DNA of 64,000 nt from an uncultured Saprospiraceae bacterium (GTDB lineage: Bacteria; Bacteroidota; Bacteroidia; Chitinophagales; Saprospiraceae): contig CAKZTD010000136.1 of NCBI GenBank assembly GCA_937921595.1, positions 16,608 through 80,607 on the forward strand, given 5' to 3'. A model generated the notes under the pieces. It worked only from the letters and a program-made list of their open reading frames with translations, made no database searches and had not been told where the DNA came from. Shown here in pieces: positions 18,633 through 27,033 of this stretch (positions within the stretch are counted from its first letter, which is position 1; the number at the start of each line of letters is the position of its first letter). Position numbers and translations under genes: made by a program.

Positions 18633-19125
18633 GTTCCGGCTGGGATTAATAGTGCTTATAAAAATATCCTGAACAATATAAAAATAGAGCAGGCTAAGTT
18701 TCTTCTAGAAGTCTGCATCTGTTGTCATATGTATCAAATATATAATATTTAAGATACTTAGCCAAATTAAAGTATATAAATAAATTAAATATTTATTGAC
18801 TGGTATGTTTTATAAATTAAGAGGTTATAAATAGCGTTTTTTTGTTAGGTGATTTTGATTCGTTTTTAATTAAAGCATAGGTCTGTTTTATTATTAATGC
18901 ATTTGAGAAATGTGTTGATTTTTATTGTCTTGATAAATACAATCGATCTCGATTCTTTCTAAAAAAATAATTATTATTGGTCTAAATATAAAACTATGTT
19001 ACTTATCGTTCGTTCAACAAATGGATTTCTAATTGGAAAATCATTAGATTTGCACAAATTATAACAACCTGAGAACGGGGGCTACCAATAGCAACTCGTA
19101 TCTCCAAAGCTAAAAAAATACTAAC
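18633..19125. other. 493-bp AT-rich gap with the promoter and leader of the tyrosine phosphatase gene
   Basis: No gene is supported. TAGATTTG at 19045-19052 exactly matches TAnnTTTG and would give a leader of about 65 nt before the ATG at 19126. That leader contains GAGAACGGGGGCTACC, which is more GC-rich than its surroundings. I could not match it to a known riboswitch. Confidence 0.35.
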
Positions 19126-19587
19126 ATGAAGATCCTAATGGTATGTTTAGGAAACATCTGCCGTTCCCCCTTGGCAGAAGGTATAATGAGGAGGAAGATC
19201 AAAGAGAACAATCTAGATTGGGAAGTTGACTCTGCTGGAACTGGCTATTGGCATATCGGTGAAAGCCCTGATGAGCGATCAATAGCTGTTGCTAAAAAGT
19301 ATGGTATTGATATTTCTGATCAAAAAGCCAGACAACTTCGGCCACATGACTTACAAGATTTCGATATGGTTTTTGTAATGGATTCTTCAAATTATAGAAA
19401 CGTTCAAACTTTTGCTCAATCAGAAGATGAGAAAAATAAGATCGAATTTATTATGAATTTGGTAAAGCCGGGTTATAATCAAAATGTTCCCGACCCTTAT
19501 TATGACAGCGATGGATTTGAAGAAGTCTATGAAATGTTGAATCGTGCTTGTGAGAAAGTGGTAGAAGTTTATCGGAAGCCTAAGTAA
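19126..19587 (+). CDS. Low-molecular-weight protein-tyrosine phosphatase
   Basis: The 153-residue cytoplasmic enzyme has the signature P-loop C7-LGNIC-R13-S at the N-terminus and the general-acid loop VPDPYYDSDGFEEV near 126-139. Both are diagnostic of the family. It dephosphorylates protein tyrosines, in bacteria often on exopolysaccharide-linked kinases. No tyrosine kinase gene is adjacent, so the substrate is unknown. Length is normal for the family. Confidence 0.94.
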   Translation: MKILMVCLGNICRSPLAEGIMRRKIKENNLDWEVDSAGTGYWHIGESPDERSIAVAKKYGIDISDQKARQLRPHDLQDFDMVFVMDSSNYRNVQTFAQSEDEKNKIEFIMNLVKPGYNQNVPDPYYDSDGFEEVYEMLNRACEKVVEVYRKPK

Positions 19588-19657
19588 GTAGGCGGATAGA
19601 AATATTCTTTATTGACTGATCCTTAATCGTTTGTTTTTGCACTAGAAGGAAAGGGGG

Positions 19658-19702
19658 ATTAGGTGTTCGGTATTCGGACTCTCCTAATGCGGAACACCTA
19701 AT
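19658..19702. repeat. Dispersed intergenic hairpin, copy 1
   Basis: ATTAGGTGTTC (19658-19668) pairs perfectly with GAACACCTAAT (19692-19702). The loop contains TTCGGACTCTCCTAATG, which matches the loop of the hairpin at 34782-34820 at 15 of 17 positions. It lies between the convergent phosphatase and meaB genes, where it could also end transcription. Confidence 0.55.
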
Positions 19703-19750
19703 GCCGCTTTAATAAGCTTAGAACTAATTCAATTTTATAATTATTTTTGG

Positions 19751-20824
19751 TCAAGTATTTAAGGAAGAATCGCTCTGATCCTTTTTAATAAATTGATCAA
19801 TTAATTTTTGAGCAGCTCTAAATGGAGAAACTTTCTCAGCTGTCACTTCTGATTCGACTTGGTCGATCTGGTCTTTTATTTTTTTATCATTATAAAATAA
19901 TGACTTTAGTTGATAATTGATGCTTTCAAATAACCAGTATTTTGATTGTTGAATACGATGATGTTCAAAATAGTTGTTTTCAGTTGTATGTTTTTTATAT
20001 GCTTCGACGGTATTCCAAACTTCTTTAATCCCTGTATTTTTCAAGGCCGAACAAGTCATCACTTTGGGGATCCAGTTGTTTTCCTTTGGAGGGAAAAGGT
20101 GTAAAGCATTTTTGTAAGCCTGTTTAGATTCTTTAGCTAGATTCATTCTTTCTTCATCTGCTTTGTTGACCACTACAATATCTGCCATTTCCACAATTCC
20201 CCTTTTTATACCTTGCAAATCATCTCCAGCACCTGGAAGTAATAACAACATAAAGCAATCCACCATAGAGTGAACTGCAATTTCGGATTGCCCAACGCCT
20301 ACGGTTTCAATTAAAATGGTGTCATAGCCAGCGGCTTCACATAAGATGATCGTTTCTCGAGTCTTTTGAGCAACACCACCTAAGGCAACTCCAGCAGGGG
20401 AGGGGCGAATAAATGCCCGGTTATCTGCGGCTAATTCTTGCATTCTGGTCTTATCTCCAAGAATACTGCCTTTGCTTATTTGGCTAGAGGGATCGACAGC
20501 TAATACCGCGAGTTTATGATCTAAGGAAAGTAGGTGATTTCCTAGGGATTCTATAAAAGTACTTTTGCCGACTCCCGGGCTTCCCGTGATTCCAATTCGG
20601 AGTGAATTATTAGCATAAGGCAAACAGTTTTCGATCAAGTCTGAAGCGATTTTTTGATGCTCTGGAAGCTCACTTTCAATATAGGTGATTGCCTTACTTA
20701 GCAATACCCGATCCCCAGATAGGACGCCTTTTGTCAGAGTCTCCAGATCTAAGATCCTTTTTTTACCTTTTCCAAACCTTTTGGAAGCTTCCGGATTGAT
20801 TGATCGATTTTCCTTTTTACTCAT
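19751..20824 (-). CDS. meaB: Methylmalonyl-CoA mutase-associated GTPase MeaB
   Basis: MeaB is a G3E-type GTPase that guards methylmalonyl-CoA mutase, gating cobalamin loading and release of damaged cofactor. The 357-residue product has a P-loop GITGSPGVGKST near 78-89, VDPSSQISKGSILGDK near 113-128, and ETVGVGQSE near 174-182. The base-recognition motif is VVNKADEERM. The C-terminal dimerisation arm is present. mutA, encoding the mutase small subunit, lies 2.8 kb away on the same strand with an opposite-strand block between them. Confidence 0.95.
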   Translation of the reverse strand: MSKKENRSINPEASKRFGKGKKRILDLETLTKGVLSGDRVLLSKAITYIESELPEHQKIASDLIENCLPYANNSLRIGITGSPGVGKSTFIESLGNHLLSLDHKLAVLAVDPSSQISKGSILGDKTRMQELAADNRAFIRPSPAGVALGGVAQKTRETIILCEAAGYDTILIETVGVGQSEIAVHSMVDCFMLLLLPGAGDDLQGIKRGIVEMADIVVVNKADEERMNLAKESKQAYKNALHLFPPKENNWIPKVMTCSALKNTGIKEVWNTVEAYKKHTTENNYFEHHRIQQSKYWLFESINYQLKSLFYNDKKIKDQIDQVESEVTAEKVSPFRAAQKLIDQFIKKDQSDSSLNT

Positions 20825-20860
20825 TTTACCTCATTCTGGTGATTTTCGCCTGAAAAGCGA

Positions 20861-20966
20861 GTGTTAAAATTTCTTAACACTTTTCAATATTGAATTTTAA
20901 CACTATGTCATAGTCTTGATTATCAGTTGTTTAGGTGCTTGTTTTCTTAACATTTGGTCTTAACAC
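20861..20966. promoter_or_regulatory. Cluster of five TTAACA(C) words upstream of meaB
   Basis: GTGTTAA (20861-20867) and TTAACAC (20874-20880) form an inverted repeat 37 bp upstream of the meaB start. Further TTAACA(C) copies lie at 20897, 20947 and 20960. A perfect 12-bp palindrome, TTCAATATTGAA, is at 20883-20894. The spacing is irregular, but the density in an otherwise AT-rich gap suggests protein-binding sites for a regulator of meaB. Confidence 0.4.
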
Positions 20967-21150
20967 TTGGCCTTTTAGGTTAAACAATTTTATCGGGCAA
21001 TTTACCCCTTTTTTACAAGGTTTATTTGCCATACCTTGCTTAAAATTACAACAATAACCTGTAAATATTTTACACCCACAATTGAGAACCCCATTTATTT
21101 TTTAATCTCTTAATTTATAGAGAAGCCCTGTACATATATTATTTAAAGCT

Positions 21151-21374
21151 ATGAAAAAAGTTCTACTTACATTCGATCACAGTATAATATTAGATCCCCG
21201 AGATTTAGATTATCTGTGATCGATGTGAACTCAACCAATTTTAAACAAGTGGCCCAAAAGGGCAGATATAAAGATATAATATAAAGCTCATTGAAAACTG
21301 AAACTCATAAGTTCACAACTTATGCGAACACCATTAAATCTGCTGCTAAAAGTAGCAATACAGATTGTTTTTTT
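21151..21374 (+). ncRNA. Candidate structured transcript 1, possibly with a 22-codon leader peptide, ending in a terminator
   Basis: Three foldable elements occur in order. CGATCACAG (21174-21182) pairs perfectly with CTGTGATCG (21214-21222), extended inside by ATAAT/ATTAT. CATAAGTT-cac-AACTTATG forms a perfect hairpin at 21306-21324. AATCTG (21337-21342) pairs with CAGATT (21361-21366), with an inner TGCT/AGCA helix, and is followed by seven T: an intrinsic terminator. A short open frame, ATG 21151 to TGA 21219 (22 codons, MKKVLLTFDHSII...), overlaps the first stem. No known RNA family was recognised. Confidence 0.35.
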
Positions 21375-21390
21375 AAACCCTTATTACCGA

Positions 21391-21603
21391 AAACCAACTG
21401 AGGGAAACTTTATTATGCTTAAGTGGTTGGTAGTTTCTTCTAATAAATTATTTGTTCAACCAGGTAGTTATTAGACTCTCTTACGCTACTGACCACTAAC
21501 GCATAATTTCTTCATGGTTTTGAGATCGAAGGTTCCGGCAGGAAATTTATGAGAGCACTAAGAATTTTGTATTCTAACGCCCATTCCAGCCGGGACCTTT
21601 TTT
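21391..21603 (+). ncRNA. Candidate structured transcript 2, ending in a long closing stem plus T-run
   Basis: GGTTCCGGC (21531-21539) pairs with GCCGGGACC (21589-21597), with one G-T wobble. After one A-A mismatch the stem continues as GGAA (21541-21544) with TTCC (21584-21587), with an AGAAT/ATTCT hairpin inside. Six T follow, as in an intrinsic terminator. Upstream, GGTTG at 21425-21429 can pair either with CCAAC (21394-21398) or with CAACC (21457-21461). These mutually exclusive helices recall an attenuator. The end lies 62 bp before the ATG at 21665. It could be a free-standing small RNA or a leader of that gene. Confidence 0.4.
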
Positions 21604-21664
21604 ATGCTTTTACCCCTAGGAGTCAGCATCTGATTATTTTCTGAGTCCTTAATATAAATACAAA

Positions 21665-22600
21665 ATGAAAATCACTCTTACATTCCTTGTTTTCTCCATT
21701 TTATTTCTTTTTTCCTGTAAAGATACTTCACTAGAATCCTCTGAAGAATACCAAATTGAAGTTGAGGTTTCTGAATTTCCAATAGTGTTGAATAATGATT
21801 GTTTGGCTAAATCTATTTATACAAAACTAAAATGGAAAAAGTTTGATTTGGATTTAGAAGTTGAGGTTCGATTAGATACCACTTATTTGATTTCAGAGGT
21901 TTTTAAAGGAAATAAAAATGGAATGCGGATTGATTTACCAGAAAATGGAAATTACAAAATGTTAATAATCCTAGTGAAAAAAGGAAAGGATGTTTTAACA
22001 GAAAGAGTAATTCCTATTAAATATGTTCAAACAAACGATATTGTTGAATTTGTCAAATACAATATTTATGATGGTAAACCAATCCATCTTATGGAAAGAA
22101 AGTGCTGGCCTAATTATAAAGGAGGACATATACCGAAAGGGAAGGATTGGGAATTTATAGCTAATAAAGTCGTAAGTACAAAAGTGATTGGAGAAAACTT
22201 TACTCGAACTTTTACAATAAAAGATACCAGACTAAATGATCATGTTGCCAAAGAAAATATTTTCATTACACCAGAAATTAATTATACTTTTAGTGGCAAG
22301 AATTACTTAAACTTTAAAGACGGTACTGAGTCAAGTAGTACAGAAAATGAAAATGCTAGAATCCTTCAATCAAAGAATGACTTAGCATCCCAAAATAATA
22401 TCAAAAATCAATACTCAGGCTCATTTAGTATAAGAATGGAAACAGATGGAAAGACGAGGCCAAGCTATATGGTTATTGGTTGTGAACAAGGCACTTATTT
22501 GAAAGCAAAGGTTTTAGATTGCAATCGCTTTGATACTTTAGCTTTTGAACAAATCATCATACCGGAGTATATACAATTGGAGGTTACCTGTAAAGATTAA
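21665..22600 (+). CDS. Hypothetical lipoprotein
   Basis: The 311-residue product begins with a lipoprotein signal (ILFLFSC, Cys18). The mature part has beta-strand patterns, including LESSEEYQIEVEVSEF, YTKLKWKKFDLDLEVEVRLD and a YRMLI-like strand. Two later cysteines lie in segments MERKCWPNYKGGH and VIGCEQGTY. No family is recognised. It follows the two structured RNA candidates directly and may be controlled by them. It is one of two plus-strand lipoprotein genes sitting between meaB and mutA. Confidence 0.6.
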   Translation: MKITLTFLVFSILFLFSCKDTSLESSEEYQIEVEVSEFPIVLNNDCLAKSIYTKLKWKKFDLDLEVEVRLDTTYLISEVFKGNKNGMRIDLPENGNYKMLIILVKKGKDVLTERVIPIKYVQTNDIVEFVKYNIYDGKPIHLMERKCWPNYKGGHIPKGKDWEFIANKVVSTKVIGENFTRTFTIKDTRLNDHVAKENIFITPEINYTFSGKNYLNFKDGTESSSTENENARILQSKNDLASQNNIKNQYSGSFSIRMETDGKTRPSYMVIGCEQGTYLKAKVLDCNRFDTLAFEQIIIPEYIQLEVTCKD

Positions 22601-22734
22601 CTTCAAAACATAAACACTTCTTTTCCGGACTTTTTGTTTCTCATTCCATATTCCAATCCTCTTGGTATTCTTTTTGCATTTCGAAAGTATCTTACCCCTC
22701 TTTTAATAATTTTCAAAGATCAAAAAATCGTTTT

Positions 22735-23577
22735 ATGAAAAATCTTTTAAGGGGAACCACCCTATTGCTTCTATTCGTTTCTATTCTTTCTTTCAATGCT
22801 TGTACAAAAGATAATGATCCTGTTTTAACACCAGCGACGTGTACGGATGGTATCCAAAACGGTGATGAAACGGGTGTAGACTGTGGTGGTGATTGTGCGC
22901 CATGTACAGTGGCAGCGACTTGTACGGACGGTATCCAAAATGGAGATGAGACCGGAGTAGATTGTGGTGGTAGTTGTGATCCTTGTGCCACAGCAGCGAC
23001 TTGTACGGACGGTATTCAAAATGGAGATGAGACTGGAATAGATTGTGGAGGTAGTTGTGATCCTTGTACGACAGCAGCGACTTGCACAGATGGTATTCAA
23101 AATGGAGATGAAACTGGAATCGACTGCGGAGGGAGCTGTGATCCTTGTACAAGTTCATTGTCGATGAGAGAATACATAGAAACGAATGCTCAATTTAGTA
23201 TTTTAAATGACGTGATTGTTAAAGCAGGATTTGATATTGATGGAATGGGGCCATATACTTTCTTTGCTCCAAATAATGCAGCATGGGAAGTGATGTTAGA
23301 AAATAACAGTTGGACATCAATCGATCAAATTTCCGCACCAGTTCTAAATACAATACTTCAGTATCATGTTTCTGATTCGGGGATGATTACCTCTGATCAG
23401 TTTTCACATGGTCAGGAGATTACAATAAGATATCAATCGAAAGTAGTACGTATTGATTTGGATGACCCTGCTAATCCAAAAGTAGTAGCAGGATTAACTA
23501 ATGCTGGAATTGTTGGCATAGATCAGGTAACGACCAATGGAGTAATTCATGAGATGGATGGTGTGTTATTATTCTAG
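22735..23577 (+). CDS. Fasciclin-domain lipoprotein with four Cys-rich repeats
   Basis: The 280-residue product has a lipoprotein-like signal ending near SFNAC (Cys23). Residues 35-139 contain four tandem 27-residue repeats of the form TCTDGIQNGDETGxDCGG-x-C-xPC, each with four cysteines, likely disulfide-stabilised or metal-binding surface units. A fasciclin (FAS1) domain follows at about 145-280: YTFFAPNNAAWEVM, then the H2-like strand ILQYHVSD, closing with VIHEMDGVLLF. FAS1 domains mediate adhesion. The stop codon lies 1 nt from the stop of the convergent mutA gene. Confidence 0.88.
   Translation: MKNLLRGTTLLLLFVSILSFNACTKDNDPVLTPATCTDGIQNGDETGVDCGGDCAPCTVAATCTDGIQNGDETGVDCGGSCDPCATAATCTDGIQNGDETGIDCGGSCDPCTTAATCTDGIQNGDETGIDCGGSCDPCTSSLSMREYIETNAQFSILNDVIVKAGFDIDGMGPYTFFAPNNAAWEVMLENNSWTSIDQISAPVLNTILQYHVSDSGMITSDQFSHGQEITIRYQSKVVRIDLDDPANPKVVAGLTNAGIVGIDQVTTNGVIHEMDGVLLF
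22837..23160 (+). repeat. Four tandem 81-bp repeats inside the fasciclin gene
   Basis: Four units of 81 bp encode the Cys-rich 27-residue repeats. Units 2 and 3 are nearly identical in DNA, unit 1 differs more in its third quarter, and unit 4 has more silent changes. This looks like ongoing expansion and contraction by slippage or recombination. Confidence 0.85.
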
Positions 23578-23578
23578 C

Positions 23579-24667
23579 CTAAGTATTTTTAAATTTATCC
23601 CAGGCTTGTTCTGAAAATAGTCTGGTTAATTTTTCAATATAAAAGCTACCTGCAGCGGGATCAATAACCCGGTCCAGGTAGCTTTCCATTTTAAGGAGGT
23701 GCTGGACGTTTCGAGAAATCCTGTTTGTAAAAGAAGAACCGTTTTGATCTGCAGGTAATATAGTTAATCGATTCGTTCCACCAATGACTGCTGACATAGC
23801 AATCGTCATAGATCGTATCATATTTGTATTAGTATTTTCATCAAAAGCTTTAGGATCAATATAAGCATCTATCGAGAGCAAGGTATCTTCTGCTCCGTAA
23901 GCTTTGAGCAAATTTGCCCAAAGAATTTTCAAAGACCTGATTTTTGCAATTTCTACAAAGTAGCTTGTCCCAATAGAGATCGACAATTCAATCTCTCCGA
24001 CTTGATCAACCTCTACTTGCTGAAGCGCATGGTCCATTGATCGAAGTATTTCATAAATCGAATCTATTATTTTCTCTCCCGACGTATCCTGATTTGAAAA
24101 ATCCAGAAAAGTATTTTTAAAATTAGGGAAAAGCTTTCTAGCTAATTGGAGCGTATCTTTTTGATTAGGATCAGCCAGTTGAATAGATCCTGACAAAGTT
24201 TTGCTTTCAATAGAATGAGACCGTACGTATTCGAAATAATTTTCTAAAAAAGTAGAATAATCAGGATTTGCACCTTCGATTTTGAAATGCGTCTGGACAT
24301 ATGCAAGCAGGATGTCTTGGAAAAGTGCAGAAATTGTTTCCACAGAAGGCACCTCTTTGAAAATAAACCTAGGCGCATTAACTCCATTTTCGAGAGCAGA
24401 AAGTACCAACTTATTGGTTTCTTTAGGATTTTCTACGATAAAATCCTCTCCAATAAGCCAATCATTGCTCGTTGCAGAATTATTATTGAGTGTTGTCTCT
24501 TGAATATTGTCGTCGCTATGATAAAAAGGGTCGATTGTCAAGTTTTCGCCTAATTGCCATTTCAAATCCTCTAAAGGCTTTCCTTTTAGGTCTTTAAGCA
24601 CTTTTTCGAGCCATTCTTCTTTAGAAAGGGCTGGAAATTCTTTGAATAGATTTTTGTTATCTGACAT
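23579..24667 (-). CDS. mutA: Methylmalonyl-CoA mutase small subunit, shortened at the C-terminus
   Basis: The 362-residue product begins LFKEFPALSKEEWLEKV and includes IDPFYH, then FVEIAKIRSLKILWANLL, then MTIAMSAVIGGTNRLTILP. These match the noncatalytic mutase subunit, a TIM-barrel relative of the catalytic chain. The conserved DPAAGSFYIEKLT motif occurs only about 25 residues from the stop. In relatives another 80 or more residues follow, so the tail appears lost. The neighbouring fasciclin gene ends 1 nt away on the other strand. The catalytic subunit MutB is not in the window. Whether the protein works is uncertain. Confidence 0.85.
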   Translation of the reverse strand: MSDNKNLFKEFPALSKEEWLEKVLKDLKGKPLEDLKWQLGENLTIDPFYHSDDNIQETTLNNNSATSNDWLIGEDFIVENPKETNKLVLSALENGVNAPRFIFKEVPSVETISALFQDILLAYVQTHFKIEGANPDYSTFLENYFEYVRSHSIESKTLSGSIQLADPNQKDTLQLARKLFPNFKNTFLDFSNQDTSGEKIIDSIYEILRSMDHALQQVEVDQVGEIELSISIGTSYFVEIAKIRSLKILWANLLKAYGAEDTLLSIDAYIDPKAFDENTNTNMIRSMTIAMSAVIGGTNRLTILPADQNGSSFTNRISRNVQHLLKMESYLDRVIDPAAGSFYIEKLTRLFSEQAWDKFKNT

Positions 24668-24759
24668 AGGTTTATTTATTAGTGCGAAGATAATGGAAAA
24701 GACGCTTGAATTTAATCCTTAATCTTATTTATTGGAGAACTTTTTTAAAAGAAAACTGT

Positions 24760-24767
24760 TATATTTG
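24760..24767 (+). promoter_or_regulatory. -7 element of the isc operon promoter
   Basis: TATATTTG exactly matches TAnnTTTG, 43 bp before the iscS ATG at 24811. A TTG at 24732-24734 may be the upstream element, although its distance (25 nt) is longer than usual. Confidence 0.45.
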
Positions 24768-24810
24768 CAATATATATACTCTTTCTTTAGATTAAATCTA
24801 AATAATAACA

Positions 24811-26037
24811 ATGACCAATAAAAGATTAATATACTTAGATAATAATGCGACTACACCTTGTGATCCAAGAGTAGTGGATGCAATGGTGCCTTATTTTTAT
24901 GAGGTTCCTGGAAATGCGGCAAGTAGAAATCACCCATTTGGATGGGCTGCTGAAGAAGCTGTAGATTATGCAAGAGACCAGATTGCTGATTTGATCAATG
25001 TAGATCCTAAGGAAATTATTTTCACTTCTGGAGCTACTGAGGCAGATAACCTTGCATTGAAAGGAGTTTACGAAATGTATTCTCGAAAAGGAAATCACAT
25101 CATTACTGTAAAGACGGAACACAAAGCAGTACTTGACGCTTGTCAGAAAATCGAAAAGATGGGTGGTCAGGTGACTTACCTTGATGTAGATGATAAAGGA
25201 CTGATCAATCTTGAAGAATTAGAAGCGGCAATTACAGATAAGACCATTTTGATTTCTGTAATGTGGGCGAATAATGAAACTGGAGTTATCCAGCCGATGA
25301 AAGCAATCGGAGAGATTTGTGAAAAACACGGTGTATTGTTTTTTAGTGATGCGGTACAGGCAGTTGGAAAGATTCCAGTTGATCCAAAAGAAACCGGTGT
25401 TCACTTGATGGCTTTTACTGCTCACAAAATGTACGGACCTAAGGGTGTTGGTGCATTGTTTGTAAATCGTAAAAAACCTCGGGTAAAAGTAACAGCTCAG
25501 GTTGATGGTGGTGGACATGAAAGAGGAATGCGGTCTGGTACTTTAAATGTTCCTGGTATCGTAGGTTTTGGAAAAGCAGCAGAACTTGCTAAAAAAGAAA
25601 TGGCTCAGGATGCAGCACGTTTATCTAAACTTAGAGATAAGTTAGAAAAAGAACTTTCTGCAAACTTAGAAGAAGTATACATTAATGGTAGTGTTGAAAA
25701 TAGAATGCCACACGTAGCCAATGTATCTTTCAAACATGTGGAAGGAGAAGGTTTGATGATGACATTTAATCAAGAGATTGCAGTTTCTTCAGGATCTGCT
25801 TGTACCTCTGCTTCTTTAGAACCATCTTATGTTTTAGTAGCACTTGGATTAGGAGATGATTTAGCTCACTCTTCTATTCGATTCAGTCTTGGACGATTCA
25901 CCAAAGAAGAAGATGTTGATTACACAATCGCAGAATTGACTAAGGGGGTTACTCATATGAGAAACTTAAGTCCAATATGGGAAATGTATAAAGAAGGAGT
26001 AGATATTGATGCTATTGAGTGGGGCAGCGAGCATTAA
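24811..26037 (+). CDS. iscS: Cysteine desulfurase IscS
   Basis: IscS is a PLP enzyme that takes sulfur from cysteine to supply Fe-S clusters. The 408-residue product shows [14 protein letters not shown] at the start, [12 protein letters not shown], and the PLP lysine in [10 protein letters not shown] near 206-215. The active-site Cys loop is [17 protein letters not shown] near 328-344. Length matches E. coli IscS (404). iscU follows after 73 bp, and together with iscA they form a minimal ISC operon without hscAB, fdx or an IscR gene. Confidence 0.96.
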   Translation: MTNKRLIYLDNNATTPCDPRVVDAMVPYFYEVPGNAASRNHPFGWAAEEAVDYARDQIADLINVDPKEIIFTSGATEADNLALKGVYEMYSRKGNHIITVKTEHKAVLDACQKIEKMGGQVTYLDVDDKGLINLEELEAAITDKTILISVMWANNETGVIQPMKAIGEICEKHGVLFFSDAVQAVGKIPVDPKETGVHLMAFTAHKMYGPKGVGALFVNRKKPRVKVTAQVDGGGHERGMRSGTLNVPGIVGFGKAAELAKKEMAQDAARLSKLRDKLEKELSANLEEVYINGSVENRMPHVANVSFKHVEGEGLMMTFNQEIAVSSGSACTSASLEPSYVLVALGLGDDLAHSSIRFSLGRFTKEEDVDYTIAELTKGVTHMRNLSPIWEMYKEGVDIDAIEWGSEH

Positions 26038-26110
26038 AAATAATAATAAATAACAATGACTGCTTCTGATGAGCGGCATTAAAATTGATAATTAGTTAAA
26101 ACATTATAAT

Positions 26111-26530
26111 ATGGCTTATTCAGAAAAATTGTTAGATCACTTTAAGAATCCAAGAAATGTTGGAACGCTTGACAAAGGTGACAAAAATGTAGGAACTGGT
26201 TTAGTTGGTGCTCCTGAGTGTGGTGATGTAATGAGACTTCAAATTGAAGTTAATGATGAAGATGGTACCATTAAAGATGCTAAATTTAAAACTTTTGGTT
26301 GTGGTTCCGCTATTGCTTCTTCTTCTTTAGCTACAGAATGGCTAAAAGGAAAATCAATCAACGAAGCATTGTCTATTGACAATATGGAAATCGTGGAAGA
26401 GCTGGCTTTACCTCCAGTAAAAATTCACTGTTCTGTATTAGCAGAAGATGCGATCAAAGCAGCGATTAAAGATTATCAAGAAAAGAATGGATTGGAAGTT
26501 TCTCCAGAAACTGAAAATTCTCATCACTAG
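26111..26530 (+). CDS. iscU: Fe-S cluster scaffold IscU
   Basis: IscU is the scaffold on which Fe-S clusters are built from IscS sulfur. The 139-residue product has all three conserved cysteines: C37 in APECGDVM, C64 in FGCGSAIASSS, and C107 in KIHCSVLAEDAI. The LPPVK chaperone-recognition motif precedes C107. The C-terminal tail (about 125-139) is slightly longer than in E. coli IscU. It is followed after 18 bp by the A-type carrier gene. Confidence 0.96.
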   Translation: MAYSEKLLDHFKNPRNVGTLDKGDKNVGTGLVGAPECGDVMRLQIEVNDEDGTIKDAKFKTFGCGSAIASSSLATEWLKGKSINEALSIDNMEIVEELALPPVKIHCSVLAEDAIKAAIKDYQEKNGLEVSPETENSHH

Positions 26531-26548
26531 AATTTTAAAAGAAAGCTT

Positions 26549-26875
26549 ATGTTATTTGTAGCAGATAGTGCAAAAACTCAAATTGGAGAAATCATGTCTT
26601 CTGAGAAATTAGAAGAAGATTTTTTTGTAAGAGTGAGCGTCACAAGTGGAGGATGCTCTGGTTTGTCTTACAAAATGGATTTTGATAATGAGTCCCAACC
26701 TAACGATCAAGTCTTTGAAGACAATGGTGTAAAGGTGGTGACTGACCTAAAGAGCTTTTTGTATCTTTGTAATACCACATTAGAATTTTCAGGAGGATTG
26801 GACGGCAAAGGATTTTATTTTAATAACCCGAATGCTTCGAGAGAATGTGGATGCGGTGAAAGTTTCGCCGTTTAG
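26549..26875 (+). CDS. iscA: A-type Fe-S carrier (IscA/ErpA family)
   Basis: The 108-residue product has the three cysteines of the A-type family: C36 in TSGGCSGLSY, then C100 and C102 in RECGCGESFAV. These carriers hand clusters or iron to apoproteins. Position after iscU supports IscA, although ErpA or SufA share the same sequence pattern. The operon ends at a hairpin terminator at 26906. Confidence 0.93.
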   Translation: MLFVADSAKTQIGEIMSSEKLEEDFFVRVSVTSGGCSGLSYKMDFDNESQPNDQVFEDNGVKVVTDLKSFLYLCNTTLEFSGGLDGKGFYFNNPNASRECGCGESFAV

Positions 26876-26905
26876 AATTTGTAAAAAAGTAATTATAGTA
26901 TATTC

Positions 26906-26937
26906 AAAAGCCTTAGAGTTCTTACTCTGAGGCTTTT
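26906..26937 (+). terminator. Intrinsic terminator of the isc operon, with a further inverted repeat after it
   Basis: AAAAGCCTTAGAG pairs with CTCTGAGGCTTTT (one G-T pair), followed by T-rich sequence. Just beyond, at about 26950-26997, AACAGAGtAATAA and TTATTa/CTCTGTT words form a looser inverted repeat. It may serve the minus-strand SDR gene that ends at 27034. Confidence 0.75.
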
Positions 26938-27033
26938 CTATTTTAAGGGAACAAAGTTAACAGAGTAATAAGTTAGCAAAGGCTCTGCTCCTCTGTTATT
27001 ATGTTCCATTGTTCCTCTATTCTATTAACTTAC

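Noticed and set aside
19068-19100. CTGAGA and GGGGGC words in the tyrosine phosphatase leader, as a TPP riboswitch
   Set aside because: The second conserved half of the TPP fold is absent and the gene has no link to thiamine.
21151-21219. The 22-codon frame as a confirmed leader peptide
   Set aside because: It lacks runs of regulatory codons and overlaps a stem by chance or design. I mention it only as a possibility within the RNA candidate.
22713-23158. Long open frames on the minus strand opposite the Cys-rich repeats
   Set aside because: They arise from the repetitive plus-strand coding sequence and show no protein features of their own.
23500-23600. Possible frameshift that would restore the missing mutA tail
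   Set aside because: The sequence beyond the stop is the fasciclin coding region, and no minus-strand frame there resembles the mutase tail.
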